A stretch of 64,000 bases of DNA from Deltaproteobacteria bacterium. Its GTDB lineage: Bacteria > Desulfobacterota > Binatia > HRBIN30 > JACQVA1. The stretch spans positions 1 through 64,000 of the forward strand of contig JACOST010000013.1 of the NCBI GenBank assembly GCA_016178705.1. The letters run 5' to 3'. A program made the translations under genes and the position numbers. Under the pieces are notes generated by a model. It worked only from the letters and a program-made list of their open reading frames with translations. It did not search any database and had not been told where the DNA came from. Below, in pieces: positions 42,359 through 52,063 of this stretch. Numbering within the stretch: the stretch's first letter is position 1; each line of letters opens with the position of its first letter.

Positions 42359-45300
42359 ATGTGGACCGCATCCGAGCGAGCGTGGAGTTCACCGGCATGC
42401 AGGAGAACGCGTGGCACGCGCAGCCAGGAGCGGCGCATCAACCCGTTGCGCACGCTGGCCATGCTGCTCATGCTGCCGGCAGCGCTGGCGCGCGCACAGG
42501 CGCCAGCTTTTCTGGTCAAGGACATCAATGCGACCATCGTCGGCCCAAACCAGGCGAATCCCACCGGTTTTGTGACCAGTGGGGCGACGACGTTCTTCTA
42601 CAACCAGGACGCTATCCATCCCTGCGGCCTGTGGAAAACGGACGGCACTGCGGCCAGCACCAGTCTCTTGAAGGACATCTCTGATGGCGCCTGGGTGAAC
42701 GATTGTTCCCCGCTCGATCAGCCGTCAGCAGCAGCGAACGGCACGGTGTTCTTCGCCGGCGCTGACTCCGTTCACGGCCTGGAGCTCTGGAAGAGCAACG
42801 GGACCGCAGCCGGTACCGTCATGGTCGCCGACATCTCCCCTGGCGGCGATCCACAATTCCCCAACAGCTCTAGGCCACGCGAACTGATCTACGTGAACGG
42901 CACCCTGTTCTTCTCGGCCGAAGATGGTGTTCACGGACAGGAGCTGTGGAAGTCCGACGGCACCGCAGGCGGCACGATCATGGTAGCGGATATCGCCCCT
43001 GGTGTGGCTGGTTCCTACCCCGGCGGGTTCACCAACGTGAACGGCACGCTCTTCTTCGGCGCGGCCAGCGGCTTGTGGAAGACCGACGGCACTGCGGCGG
43101 GTACCGTGTTGATCGTGCCCAATATCTATCCAGGGGTGCTGACCAATGTGAACGGCACATTGTTCTTCACCGCGTACGACGGCACGCACGGAGCTGAGCT
43201 GTGGAAGAGCAACGGGACCGCGGCTGGCACCCTCATGGTAGCCGACATCTTACCCGGGGCGATTGGGTCGAACCCCTCCTGGCTTACGAATTTGAACGGG
43301 ACTCTGTTGTTCACCGCCAACGATGGCACGAACGGGCTTGAGCTGTGGAAGAGCGACGGCAGCGAACTAGGCACCGTGATGGTGGCTGATATCTTTCCCG
43401 GCGTTGACAGCTACGGCAATCCGCAGAGGTCAAACCCGGGCGGACTGATCAATGTGAACGGCAAGTTGTTTTTCGCGGCCAACGACGGCGTCCACGGGCA
43501 AGAGCTGTGGAGCAGCGATGGCAGCGAAGCTGGCACGGTCATGGTGGCGGACATCTCGCCCGGCGTGGACAGCTATGGCAACCCCAAGAGTTCGTTTCTC
43601 GACTGGTTCGCCAACGTCAACGGGATTCTGTTTTTCTCGGCGGACGACGGCGTCCATGGACAAGAGTTGTGGAAAAGCGACGGCAGCGAAGCGGGCACCG
43701 TCATAGTGAGAGACATCGAGCTTGGTTCGACCGCGTCCTACCCGTCCTATCTCACCAAGCGGCTCGGGACGCTCGTCTTCTTGATGCAGGGCGATCCCAA
43801 TGGTCCCGAGCTCTGGCTGAGCGACGGCACGGCGGCGGGCACGGTGCGGATCGACAATCCCGTCTTTGGTCCATCGACGGACCATTCCATCCCTCAACCG
43901 TTCGCCGACGTGAACGGCACGCTGTTCTTCCTCGCTGATGACGGCACACATGGGATGGAGTTGTGGAAGAGCGACGGCAGCGAGGCCGGCACCAGTCTGG
44001 TGAAGGACATCGTTCCAGGACTGGGAGGTCTGGATTCGGGGAGCGGCGACTTCAGCAGCTGGGCCGTCTTGAATGGGACGCTGTTCTTTGCCGCTTATGA
44101 TCAGACCAACGGGAGCCAGAGCCAGCAGCTGTGGAAGACCGACGGCACCGAGGCCGGCACCTCGATTGTAAGGAACATCTACCCTGGTTCGGTGGGCGGT
44201 GTGGTCAACGTCAACGGCACGCTGTTCTTCTCCGCCAACGATGGGGTTAACGGGCAAGAACTCTGGAAAAGCGACGGCACTGACGCGGGCACCGTCATGC
44301 TGGCCGACATCTACCCGGGAATGGATCCCTACGGAAATCCGGGTAGCTCGCGTCCTGGTGGGATGATCAACGTCAACGGTTTGTTGTTCTTCAATGCGAA
44401 CGACGGCGTCCACGGCCAGGAACTGTGGAAGAGCGACGGCACCGCCACTGGCACCGTCATGGTCGCCGACATCTCTGCGGGGAACGACAGCTCCGGCAAC
44501 CCGCTTAGTTCGTACCCGAACACGATGATCAACGTGAACGGCACGGTGTTCTTCATCGCGGACGACGGGGTCAATGGCCGAGAACTGTGGAGGAGCGACG
44601 GCAGCGAGTCCGGCACCGTCATGGTGGCGGATATCTTCCCGGGCAGCACCAGCGGCTACCCCAACAGTGCTGATCCCCAAAACCTGCTCAACGTGAACGG
44701 CACGGTGTTCTTCACCGCGAACGACGGCGTCCACGGTTACGAGCTATGGAAGACCGACGGTACGGCGACGGGAACCGTGTTAGTCGCCGATATCTACCCG
44801 GGGACTAGCAGCGGCGGATACCCCTACGGCTCATTCCCGAGCGCGCTGCTCAACGTCAACGGCACGTTGTTCTTCTCGGCAAATGACGGCACCCGCGGGC
44901 GGGAGCTGTGGAAGAGCGACGGTACCGCCACTGGCACTGTTATAGTCGCCGATATTTTCCCGGGCACCAGCAACTACGGTGGCTTTCCCAATTCCTCGTA
45001 TCCCTCAGAGTTGATCAACTTGAACGGTACAGTGCTGTTCACCGCCGACGACGGCATCCACAACCTGCAGTTGTGGACGAGCGACGGCACCGGCGCCGGT
45101 ACGGCGATGCTCGCCAACCTCGGCTACCAGGCGAATCCGTTTACCCTCACCCGTTCGGGTGGCTTCGTGTTCTTCAACGCGGACGACTCGACTCACGGCC
45201 AAGAGCTGTGGGCAGTTCCGGTCTCCGCACTCACGGCGATCTGCGGCAACGGCATCGTCGAGGGGCTGGAGGAATGCGACGACGGCAACACCGTCGAGAC

Positions 45301-47368
45301 CGACACGTGCCTCACTACCTGCGTCCTCAATCCAGCCTGCGGGGATCTCACCGGCACATGGACCGACAGCGTCGCGGGTTTGCGCTGGAACTTTGTCGAG
45401 GAGGGAGGCGGGAGTTTTCACACGGTTTCCAATCTCTCGGTTCAATTCCTCCAGCCCGTTGGCTTTACCGACAACGGCCGGCGTGTCGGGACGACTGTCA
45501 ACTGGCCTCCGGCGGCCGATCCCGGCGTTTGGGCGACCTGCGACACCATCGTCTTCGCCGATTCAGTGTTCACGCGCCTGAGCCGGCAGGCGTGCGGCGA
45601 CGGCGTGGTGGATCCCGGCGAGCAGTGTGACGACAACAATCTCGCCAATAGCGACGGCTGCAACCTGTACACCTGCGTCCCGCAGCCGAACGATCTGTTC
45701 AATCCGCCCGGATTCATCAGCTGTCAACTGTGCGTGACGATCCCCGCTGGCTGCGGCAACGGGATCCTCGAACCGGGCGAAGCCTGCGACGACGGCAACG
45801 CGTACGGCTTTGACACTTGCGAAGCGGATTGTACACTACCCCGCTGCGGCAACGCCGTTCTCGATGACAGCGAACGTTGCGACGACGGCAACCTCATCGA
45901 CGGTGACGGCTGCTCGTCCACTTGCCAATCCGAGGGCGGCCCCAGCCTCTGTGGCAACGGGTTCCTGAACGACGGCGAGCGGTGCGACGACGGCAACAAC
46001 ATCGGCGGTGACGGCTGCGAGCCGGATTGTACGTACACGCCGGTGAGCGGGTCGGTCGGTAACGGCGGGACGATCACGACGGACCACGCGGGAAACGGGG
46101 CGACCCCTGGCTTCCCAATTCAGGCTTCGGTGACAACCCCCAATGCAGGCACCGTGTCCATCACCGCCGAGCCATCCAGCGCCGCGCCAGTACCAGGCCA
46201 TGTCGTCATCGACTTGCAGTTCCACATCACGGCGCCACCAGCCGCCGCAAACGACCCGCTCGTTCTCGTGTTCCAAATCGACGCGTCGCGCCTACCCGCG
46301 GGGATCGATCCGAGCGTGATCGAGATCTTCAAAGATGGCGTTCCCGTCCCAAATTGTACCGGTGCGGCCGGCGTCGCCTCACCGGACCCATGCGTTTCCG
46401 ACCGAGCGTTGCTCATGGATGGGGATGTTCAGATCACCGTGTTGACCTCGTCGGCGAGTACCTGGACATTCGCCGTGCCGTCGCACGACTCGGTTGTCGA
46501 ATTGGTCAGTCCGCAAACCCTCACCGTCCGGATTCGCGCCGGTCAGTCCCCGGTGAGCAAGCAAGTGCGAGTAAGCGTTCGCAACGCCGACGTGCTGCTC
46601 GCAACGGAGCAGCTCGGCCACGTGATCCAGTTGAGCGCTGGCAGCGCCGACTGTCCCGCAGGTACGATCGTCGGTCGACCCGACTTCCAGTCGTCTGACG
46701 CTGGCGATCAAGATATTGTGGCACTCGCTGGCGGTAGGTCGAAGACGGCGGTGGTAACGTTGAGTATTTCCGGTGCCTTCAACAGCGTCAACCGCAAGGC
46801 ACCGCACCGCTGCACGCTCAGCTTTACCGCCACAACGGTTGTTCCGTTCGGCGCGCCCGATCCGACACCAAAGAACAATACGGTGACGTTGGAGTTGAAC
46901 GTGGTCGACGAAACGGACCCCGAACAGACTACTGCGATCGTCCACGAAACAGTTCTCGCAAGTGTCGCGAAGCTACATGTAAGCATCAAGCGGGGCGCAA
47001 CCCCGGTGCTCCGGAGCGTCCGAGTGGCGGTGGGCAATGCCGACTATCGGCCGAAGGCGGAGGCGGCCGATCAGCACTTCATCACGGTGACTACCTCGGA
47101 TGGCGATTGTCCGCCGGGAACCGTCGGTGTAGCTGATATGGATCCGAAGACGCCGGGGGTGCAGAGCACGATGCCGGTGAAGGGCGGCAGTACGCGAAGC
47201 GGGACGGTTCCGATCGTGATTGATCCCCTGCTGTTTGCGACCACTAATGCCGCGTCCCCCACGCGATGCACCGCTCAGATCACCGCTACCGGTCCGAGTG
47301 GCGATACCGACGGTAGCAACAACACCACGAGGTTTGTAATCGATGTAATTGACCGCAACGACTTTTGA
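42359..47368 (+). CDS. Giant exported ELWxxDGT-repeat and Cys-rich repeat protein
   Basis: This is a 1669-residue protein with a strong ribosome site (CAGGAGGGGGCC) before the ATG. A long basic N-terminus ends in the signal LAMLLMLPAALARAQA (about 33-48). Residues 50-955 hold about 17 units of the ELWxxDGTxxGTxxVxDIxPG family, each about 50 residues with VNGTLFFxAxDGxHGxELWKSDGTxxGT, likely a beta-propeller-like array. Residues 960-1230 hold five Myxococcus-type Cys-rich repeats (CGNGIVEGLEECDDGN and relatives, x-C-D-D-G-N), the first two separated by an 80-residue insert. The last 440 residues contain three Ig-like beta domains with related starts (VRIRAGQSPVSKQVRVSVRNAD; LHVSIKRGATPVLRSVRVAVGNAD). 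It is probably cell-surface or secreted; ligand unknown. Confidence 0.92.
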   Translation: MWTASERAWSSPACRRTRGTRSQERRINPLRTLAMLLMLPAALARAQAPAFLVKDINATIVGPNQANPTGFVTSGATTFFYNQDAIHPCGLWKTDGTAASTSLLKDISDGAWVNDCSPLDQPSAAANGTVFFAGADSVHGLELWKSNGTAAGTVMVADISPGGDPQFPNSSRPRELIYVNGTLFFSAEDGVHGQELWKSDGTAGGTIMVADIAPGVAGSYPGGFTNVNGTLFFGAASGLWKTDGTAAGTVLIVPNIYPGVLTNVNGTLFFTAYDGTHGAELWKSNGTAAGTLMVADILPGAIGSNPSWLTNLNGTLLFTANDGTNGLELWKSDGSELGTVMVADIFPGVDSYGNPQRSNPGGLINVNGKLFFAANDGVHGQELWSSDGSEAGTVMVADISPGVDSYGNPKSSFLDWFANVNGILFFSADDGVHGQELWKSDGSEAGTVIVRDIELGSTASYPSYLTKRLGTLVFLMQGDPNGPELWLSDGTAAGTVRIDNPVFGPSTDHSIPQPFADVNGTLFFLADDGTHGMELWKSDGSEAGTSLVKDIVPGLGGLDSGSGDFSSWAVLNGTLFFAAYDQTNGSQSQQLWKTDGTEAGTSIVRNIYPGSVGGVVNVNGTLFFSANDGVNGQELWKSDGTDAGTVMLADIYPGMDPYGNPGSSRPGGMINVNGLLFFNANDGVHGQELWKSDGTATGTVMVADISAGNDSSGNPLSSYPNTMINVNGTVFFIADDGVNGRELWRSDGSESGTVMVADIFPGSTSGYPNSADPQNLLNVNGTVFFTANDGVHGYELWKTDGTATGTVLVADIYPGTSSGGYPYGSFPSALLNVNGTLFFSANDGTRGRELWKSDGTATGTVIVADIFPGTSNYGGFPNSSYPSELINLNGTVLFTADDGIHNLQLWTSDGTGAGTAMLANLGYQANPFTLTRSGGFVFFNADDSTHGQELWAVPVSALTAICGNGIVEGLEECDDGNTVETDTCLTTCVLNPACGDLTGTWTDSVAGLRWNFVEEGGGSFHTVSNLSVQFLQPVGFTDNGRRVGTTVNWPPAADPGVWATCDTIVFADSVFTRLSRQACGDGVVDPGEQCDDNNLANSDGCNLYTCVPQPNDLFNPPGFISCQLCVTIPAGCGNGILEPGEACDDGNAYGFDTCEADCTLPRCGNAVLDDSERCDDGNLIDGDGCSSTCQSEGGPSLCGNGFLNDGERCDDGNNIGGDGCEPDCTYTPVSGSVGNGGTITTDHAGNGATPGFPIQASVTTPNAGTVSITAEPSSAAPVPGHVVIDLQFHITAPPAAANDPLVLVFQIDASRLPAGIDPSVIEIFKDGVPVPNCTGAAGVASPDPCVSDRALLMDGDVQITVLTSSASTWTFAVPSHDSVVELVSPQTLTVRIRAGQSPVSKQVRVSVRNADVLLATEQLGHVIQLSAGSADCPAGTIVGRPDFQSSDAGDQDIVALAGGRSKTAVVTLSISGAFNSVNRKAPHRCTLSFTATTVVPFGAPDPTPKNNTVTLELNVVDETDPEQTTAIVHETVLASVAKLHVSIKRGATPVLRSVRVAVGNADYRPKAEAADQHFITVTTSDGDCPPGTVGVADMDPKTPGVQSTMPVKGGSTRSGTVPIVIDPLLFATTNAASPTRCTAQITATGPSGDTDGSNNTTRFVIDVIDRNDF

Positions 47369-47390
47369 CCGCCTCGACGAGTGAAGGTGA

Positions 47391-48560
47391 TCACCCGCCC
47401 GCGAACATCGCTTCGAACGGATGCGGCTGTTCGTATGGGCGGCGCGCGATGTCGGCGAGTGCGGCGGCGAGGTCGAGGCGCGGCACTGGTTGCGGTTCAC
47501 GGCAGTAGACGTAGGCGGTGGCGCAGTAGTCGTCGACGCGCTCGGCGATGCCGCGTGCGAGAACGCTCGGGCGCGGGTTGCGTTCCCAGCCCGCGCCCGC
47601 GGCGGGATGGCGCCGTGCGTAGTGCGCGAACTCCGCGTCCTGACCCGCGGCGAACAACGCGTAGCCGATCTGCTGGATGGTAACGCGCAGCTCGCGCGCG
47701 TAGACGATCGGGTCGGCAAGATGCCAGCGATAGAAGCCCACGAAGTCGGGATTCAGACTGCCGGCCGGATCGCGCACGTCGAGCGGGGTGCCGGCATAGT
47801 GCGCCGCGTGGGCACCCATTCCCCAAGCGGTGCCGACGTAGTCTTCGAGGCCGGTGCCGCAGATCGTCGGCTGCGCACCGTCGCCGTCGCGGTAGACTTT
47901 GACTTCGCCCTCGCCGTACCACACGCCGGTATCGATCACGCGCACGCCGACGTTGCAGCCGAGGAACCGCCCGGGTCCGTGCAAGTTCTCGGCGATCACA
48001 AAGTCGCGCTGCAGCGTGGTCGGATTCTCGCGACGAAAGGCGGCGTGCAGATAGCCGGCATCGTCCGCCACCGCGCCGAGCGTGTAGTCGATCTGGTAGT
48101 ACAGCGGCAGTGGTCGCTCACTGCCGTTGGTCAGCTCGACGCGGACGCGCTGGCGAAAGGGCATCGGAAAATACGCGTTGAAGCCGCGCCCTTCGTGCAG
48201 CGACACCAGCGCCGAATCGAAGGCGACGGGTCGCCCGTGCGCAACGCCGAAGAAATCGACGCACGGCACCGAGACGCTCGGCTCGCCGGCACCGTCGTAG
48301 AACACGTCCAGCCATAGCGCCCGCATGATCTCCGGGGGTGCCGGCGGGAACGTCATCCAGATGTGCCGAATCGTTCCGGGCCCGGCGAGATCGGCGAGCA
48401 CCACGCGCTCTCCCGCTTTGAGCACGCGCGACGGCGCGCCCTTGCGCCCGCCGTGCGCCGAACCGCCGGCGCCGCGCGCGCCCGTCGGGTTCTCGAACGT
48501 CACCGCACGACAATCGAGCGACAGATCGATCTTGGCAGCGTCAGCGATTTCAGTCATCAC
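47391..48560 (-). CDS. DUF2961 / GH172-type glycoside hydrolase
   Basis: This is a 389-residue protein (388 from the second ATG). Conserved DUF2961 signatures are visible: AGPGTIRHIWMTFPP, LWLDVFYDGAGEPSVSVPCVDFFG, SLHEGRGFNAYFPMPFRQRVRVELTNGS, LYYQIDYTLG, GEGEVKVYRDGDGAQPTICGTGLEDYVGTAWGMG and YRWHLADPI. Characterised GH172 members act on fructofuranose or arabinofuranose linkages. There is no signal peptide, so it is probably cytoplasmic. It is convergent with the giant repeat protein and divergent from the PLP enzyme. Confidence 0.88.
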   Translation of the reverse strand: MMTEIADAAKIDLSLDCRAVTFENPTGARGAGGSAHGGRKGAPSRVLKAGERVVLADLAGPGTIRHIWMTFPPAPPEIMRALWLDVFYDGAGEPSVSVPCVDFFGVAHGRPVAFDSALVSLHEGRGFNAYFPMPFRQRVRVELTNGSERPLPLYYQIDYTLGAVADDAGYLHAAFRRENPTTLQRDFVIAENLHGPGRFLGCNVGVRVIDTGVWYGEGEVKVYRDGDGAQPTICGTGLEDYVGTAWGMGAHAAHYAGTPLDVRDPAGSLNPDFVGFYRWHLADPIVYARELRVTIQQIGYALFAAGQDAEFAHYARRHPAAGAGWERNPRPSVLARGIAERVDDYCATAYVYCREPQPVPRLDLAAALADIARRPYEQPHPFEAMFAGG

Positions 48561-48658
48561 AGTTCACCCGTCCTATATCGACAGCGTCGGCACGGTCCTG
48601 TAGAGCGCTTCCGACCGCCGGTAGCCGCTGCCAGCGACGCACTCATTAGAGGACTACG

Positions 48659-49642
48659 ATGACGATCTATGACCTGCAAACCCCCGCGCTGCTCGCCGAC
48701 ACGGACGCGCTCGAACACAACCTTTCAACCATGGCCGCGGCCCTGCCCGGCCCGCACCTGCGCCCACACGTGAAGGCGCACAAGTGTACGGCGCTGGCGC
48801 GGCGTCAGCTCGCGCACGGGCATCGCACGTTTACTTGCGCCACGATCCGTGAAGTCGAAGGCCTCGCCGCCGCCGGTCTCGGCGAAGATTTGCTGCTCGC
48901 CAACGAAGTGCTCGACGCGCGCCGACTCGGCCGACTCGCCGCGCGTGTCACCGTCGCTGTCGACTCGGCGGCCACCATCACTGCGGCCACTGCCGGAAAC
49001 GTTCGCGAAGTCGTCATCGACGTCAACGTCGGACTGCCGCGCTGCGGTTGTCTGCCGGCCGCTGCCGGGGGACTTGCCGATCTGGCGCGCAAACAGGGAC
49101 TGCTGGTGCGCGGCGTCATGGGCTACGAGGGACACGTCGTCGGTCTCGACGACCGCGCCACCCGCACGCGTTTGTGTGAAGAAGCCATGCAGCAGCTACT
49201 GGCGGCGCACGCCGACGTCGGCGGCGAGCTGATCTCCGCCGGAGGCACCGGCACGTACGATTGCAACACCTGGGCGAGCGAGATTCAGGCGGGCTCGTAC
49301 GTCTTGATGGACACCGCGTACGGCAAACTGAATCTCCCGTTTCGCCGCGGCCTGAGCGTGCTCGCCACCGTGATTTCAGTCTCCGCCAGCTTTGCCGTCG
49401 CCGATTGCGGATTGAAGGCGCTCGGCATGGATCACGGCAATCCGTCGATCGATGACGCCAAGGTGTGGTTTTGTTCCGACGAGCACATCACCTTCGCCCC
49501 CGAGCGGACGGTGACGGTTGGCGATCGCATTCGCGTATGGCCCGCGCACATCGATCCGACCGTTGCGTATCACGAGCGATTGGTGGTCGTGACCGGCGAG
49601 GAGGCGCTCGACACCTGGTCGATCGATCTGCGCGGTTGGTGA
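48659..49642 (+). CDS. PLP-dependent D-threonine aldolase / D-serine dehydratase-like enzyme
   Basis: This is a 327-residue alanine-racemase-fold protein. The Schiff-base lysine is in LRPHVKAHKC near residue 40; VVIDVNVGLPRCGCLP and ISAGGTGTY are PLP-phosphate and barrel strands. The C-terminal domain has CSDEHITF and WPAHIDPTVAYH, giving the His and Asp metal ligands of the D-threonine aldolase/D-serine dehydratase family. It would act on D-3-hydroxy amino acids. It diverges from the GH172-like gene, about 100 bases apart. Confidence 0.9.
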   Translation: MTIYDLQTPALLADTDALEHNLSTMAAALPGPHLRPHVKAHKCTALARRQLAHGHRTFTCATIREVEGLAAAGLGEDLLLANEVLDARRLGRLAARVTVAVDSAATITAATAGNVREVVIDVNVGLPRCGCLPAAAGGLADLARKQGLLVRGVMGYEGHVVGLDDRATRTRLCEEAMQQLLAAHADVGGELISAGGTGTYDCNTWASEIQAGSYVLMDTAYGKLNLPFRRGLSVLATVISVSASFAVADCGLKALGMDHGNPSIDDAKVWFCSDEHITFAPERTVTVGDRIRVWPAHIDPTVAYHERLVVVTGEEALDTWSIDLRGW

Positions 49643-49703
49643 TATCGCGCGACTCGTTCGGTATCTCCTCTAATCCTGATGTAACAAAAGATCGGGCGAA
49701 TCT

Positions 49704-49775
49704 GGGAGGGCGAGCCTTCCGGCGAGCCGCTGGCGCGGTGATGGTGCGGCGGCTCGGCGGGAGCCTCGCCCTCCC
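49704..49775. repeat. Dispersed inverted repeat family D, copy 2
   Basis: The left arm 49704-49730 (GGGAGGGCGAGCCTTCCGGC...) and right arm 49749-49775 are complementary at 24 of 27 positions. The other copy is at 32997-33065. Confidence 0.85.
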
Positions 49776-49788
49776 AAACCCTCATTCT

Positions 49789-49870
49789 CAACGCGGAGAC
49801 GCTGAGAAGAGCCGAGAAACCCTCTGTGGTGCTGCTCCGCAATCCTCTGCGTCCCTGCGCCTCTGCGTTG
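49789..49870. repeat. Dispersed inverted repeat (CGCAGAGGCGC type)
   Basis: The left arm CAACGCGGAGACGCTGAGA (49789-49807) and right arm TCCCTGCGCCTCTGCGTTG (49852-49870) are complementary at most positions. It is similar in style to the element at 26515-26664. Both repeats together fill the gap between the PLP enzyme and the lipase-like gene. Confidence 0.7.
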
Positions 49871-49897
49871 ATCCTTGTTCTGTCAGATCAAGACCAA

Positions 49898-51097
49898 CTA
49901 CGGCTGCGCCTGCAGCGTAATGTCAGCGTTCTCCGCCGCCAATGTATGTTCGAGGAATGCGCGGGCGCGTTGATCGTTGCGCAAATAGGCATCGAAGAAC
50001 GGCAGAATGGCGAGGCGCTCGAGCGCGAGTTGACGAGAAGGCCGCATCGCGCGCGGGCGGGGGGTCGGATCGGCACACCCTGGCGGGCAGTCGCCCATGA
50101 TGATGCCGGCGTCGGCGCCGCCGAGCAGATCTGTAAAGCTCGGCCCACCGTCATCGCCGTGCGTCCCGCCGCCGAGCGCTTTGCAACCGACGTCGTCGGG
50201 ATTGCGCAAGTTCTCGAACAACAGCACCCCCGCACTGGTGAATCCGGTGTGCGAAGCGTCGGCGAGGGTCGCGAGGTACTTGGGCGTATTGGCTTGGCTG
50301 AAACCGAAGACCGCATTCTGTTGATAGGGAACGATCGCGTCGATGCTCCCGTGCACAATCAACAACGGGACGTGACGGTCGCCGTAGAATTTCGAACCGA
50401 AGAAGCATGCCATACCCGCAATCGGCGCCGCCGCGCGCACGCGCGGATCACGCAACGTGGGATGAAAAGTAGCGAGGAAGGTCGTCGAGCCGCCGAGCGA
50501 CAAGCCGGTGAGTCCGATGCGATCCGGATCGATGGCGCCGGCGAAGAAACTGTGACTATCGGCGCTGAGTGCGAGCAGTCGATCGATGAGAAAATGCACA
50601 TCACCGGGTTGGTTGACGAGATCGCGAGCATTCGGCCCGCCGGGCGTGTTCAAGTTCGTCAGCGGGAAGTCCGCCGACGCCACGATGTAGCCGTAGCTGG
50701 CGAGATGCTGCGCGAGGGCGGTCCCGCCGCCGCGCGTGTCCATGAAGCCATGACTGTAAATGATGAGCGGGTGACGCGTGCCGCCCCGCCGCAAAGGCGC
50801 GTCGCGCGCTTCGTCATCGGTCGCACCCGGCTGCGACGGATCGGTGGGATACCAGATCTCCGTGGGTAACGTGCGCGACGGCAAACCGGGAACGTTGCCG
50901 TTGGCCATCGTCGAGCGGCTGGTGTCTTCGAACTCGCTAGTTGTGACCCCGACACCCTCGGGACCGCGCTGCAGCAACGCCGCGGTGGTGAGCGGCGGAG
51001 CGCTGCTCGGCTGGTCCGAATCGCCGCAGCCGAACGAAACCGCAACCACCGCCGCCAGCAACACGTTGCGCGCGCTGGCGATCGTCCCTCTATTCAT
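49898..51097 (-). CDS. Exported alpha/beta hydrolase (PAF-acetylhydrolase/dienelactone-hydrolase-like)
   Basis: This is a 399-residue protein. A signal peptide with a lipoprotein-like end (LLAAVVAVSFGC) is followed by a Ser/Pro-rich linker. The hydrolase part has HPLIIYSHGFMDTRGGGTALAQHLASYGYIVASADFPLTN, nucleophile GLTGLSLGGST, VPLLIVHGSIDAIVPYQQNA (acid) and ASHTGFT (His). The order resembles platelet-activating-factor acetylhydrolase-type esterases. It is probably anchored in the envelope and hydrolyses an ester. It is divergent from the enoyl-CoA hydratase gene. A longer frame to 51193 lacks a signal. Confidence 0.88.
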   Translation of the reverse strand: MNRGTIASARNVLLAAVVAVSFGCGDSDQPSSAPPLTTAALLQRGPEGVGVTTSEFEDTSRSTMANGNVPGLPSRTLPTEIWYPTDPSQPGATDDEARDAPLRRGGTRHPLIIYSHGFMDTRGGGTALAQHLASYGYIVASADFPLTNLNTPGGPNARDLVNQPGDVHFLIDRLLALSADSHSFFAGAIDPDRIGLTGLSLGGSTTFLATFHPTLRDPRVRAAAPIAGMACFFGSKFYGDRHVPLLIVHGSIDAIVPYQQNAVFGFSQANTPKYLATLADASHTGFTSAGVLLFENLRNPDDVGCKALGGGTHGDDGGPSFTDLLGGADAGIIMGDCPPGCADPTPRPRAMRPSRQLALERLAILPFFDAYLRNDQRARAFLEHTLAAENADITLQAQP

Positions 51098-51215
51098 GCC
51101 GCGCTGACTATTCGAGCGGGGCAAGTGAGTCAACGAACAAGCGAGCAGCGGCCTGGTTGCAGTCGCGCGATATCCGGGGTACGCGCTAACCACATCTCGA
51201 TGAGAGGATGAGCCA

Positions 51216-52046
51216 ATGAACTACGATCAAATTCTTTACGACGTCACCGATCGTGTGGCGACCATCACGTTGAACCGACCAGAAAAGTTGAACGCGTGGA
51301 CGATGCGCATGGGCGCGGAGGTGCGCCACGCGATGGTGCAAGCCGATCGCGATGATGGCGTACGCGTGATCATCGTCACCGGTGCGGGCAAGGGCTACTG
51401 CGCCGGCGCCGACATGAACATGCTGCAAGGGTTGCAACAAGGCGGCAGCGAGGCCGGCGCCGACGCGGGCGACGGCAGCTTGCACGTCGACTTCGACGCC
51501 AGCCTGCCGGCGGCGTTCCGCGGCGAGTACAGCTACCCGCTCGGTCTGCACAAGCCGGTCATCGCCGCCGTCAACGGTATCGCGGTCGGGCTCGGCCTCT
51601 CATACATGCTCTACTACGATATGCGGATCGCTTCCGAGCGCGCGCGTTTCGGCACGATCTTCTCCCGCCGCGGCTTGGTCGCCGAGCACGGCAGCGCCTG
51701 GCTGCTTCCCAAGCTCATCGGCATGAACAACGCCTGCGATCTGTTGTACTCGGGCCGCATCGTGACAGCTGAGGAAGCGCAGCGCATGGGTTTGATCAAC
51801 CGCGTGGTGCCGCACGACGCGTTGCTGAGCACTGTACGCGAGTTGGCCACCGAGATGGCAACACTATGCTCGCCGCGTTCAATTCGACTGATGAAGCGCC
51901 AGCTCTACGGCGATCTGTTCGTCGACCTCGGCGCCTCGATTCAGGAAGCCGACACCGAGATGGTCGCCAGCTTCACCACCGCGGACTTCAAGGAGGGCGT
52001 CGCGTCCTTCGTGCAGCGTCGTTCGCCGCGATTCACGGGCCGGTAG
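51216..52046 (+). CDS. Enoyl-CoA hydratase/isomerase family protein
   Basis: This is a 276-residue crotonase-fold protein. RVATITLNRPEKLNAWT, VIIVTGAGKGYCAGADMNML (first oxyanion half), KPVIAAVNGIAVGLGLSYMLYYDMRIAS (second half) and FSRRGLVAEHGSAWLLPKLIG with the Glu of the catalytic pair are all present. A Gly/Ala/Asp-rich insert of about 30 residues follows GADMNML. It acts in fatty-acid or aromatic acyl-CoA metabolism; the exact substrate is unknown. The ribosome site is GAGAGG. It is convergent with a CBS-domain gene, 17 bases apart. Confidence 0.95.
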   Translation: MNYDQILYDVTDRVATITLNRPEKLNAWTMRMGAEVRHAMVQADRDDGVRVIIVTGAGKGYCAGADMNMLQGLQQGGSEAGADAGDGSLHVDFDASLPAAFRGEYSYPLGLHKPVIAAVNGIAVGLGLSYMLYYDMRIASERARFGTIFSRRGLVAEHGSAWLLPKLIGMNNACDLLYSGRIVTAEEAQRMGLINRVVPHDALLSTVRELATEMATLCSPRSIRLMKRQLYGDLFVDLGASIQEADTEMVASFTTADFKEGVASFVQRRSPRFTGR

Positions 52047-52063
52047 TCGTCTCGCGCGGCGCA

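Noticed and set aside
42359-45200. Repeated DNA motif that might suggest a CRISPR or satellite array
   Set aside because: The repeats encode the ELWxxDGT protein units, vary at third positions and have no spacer structure.
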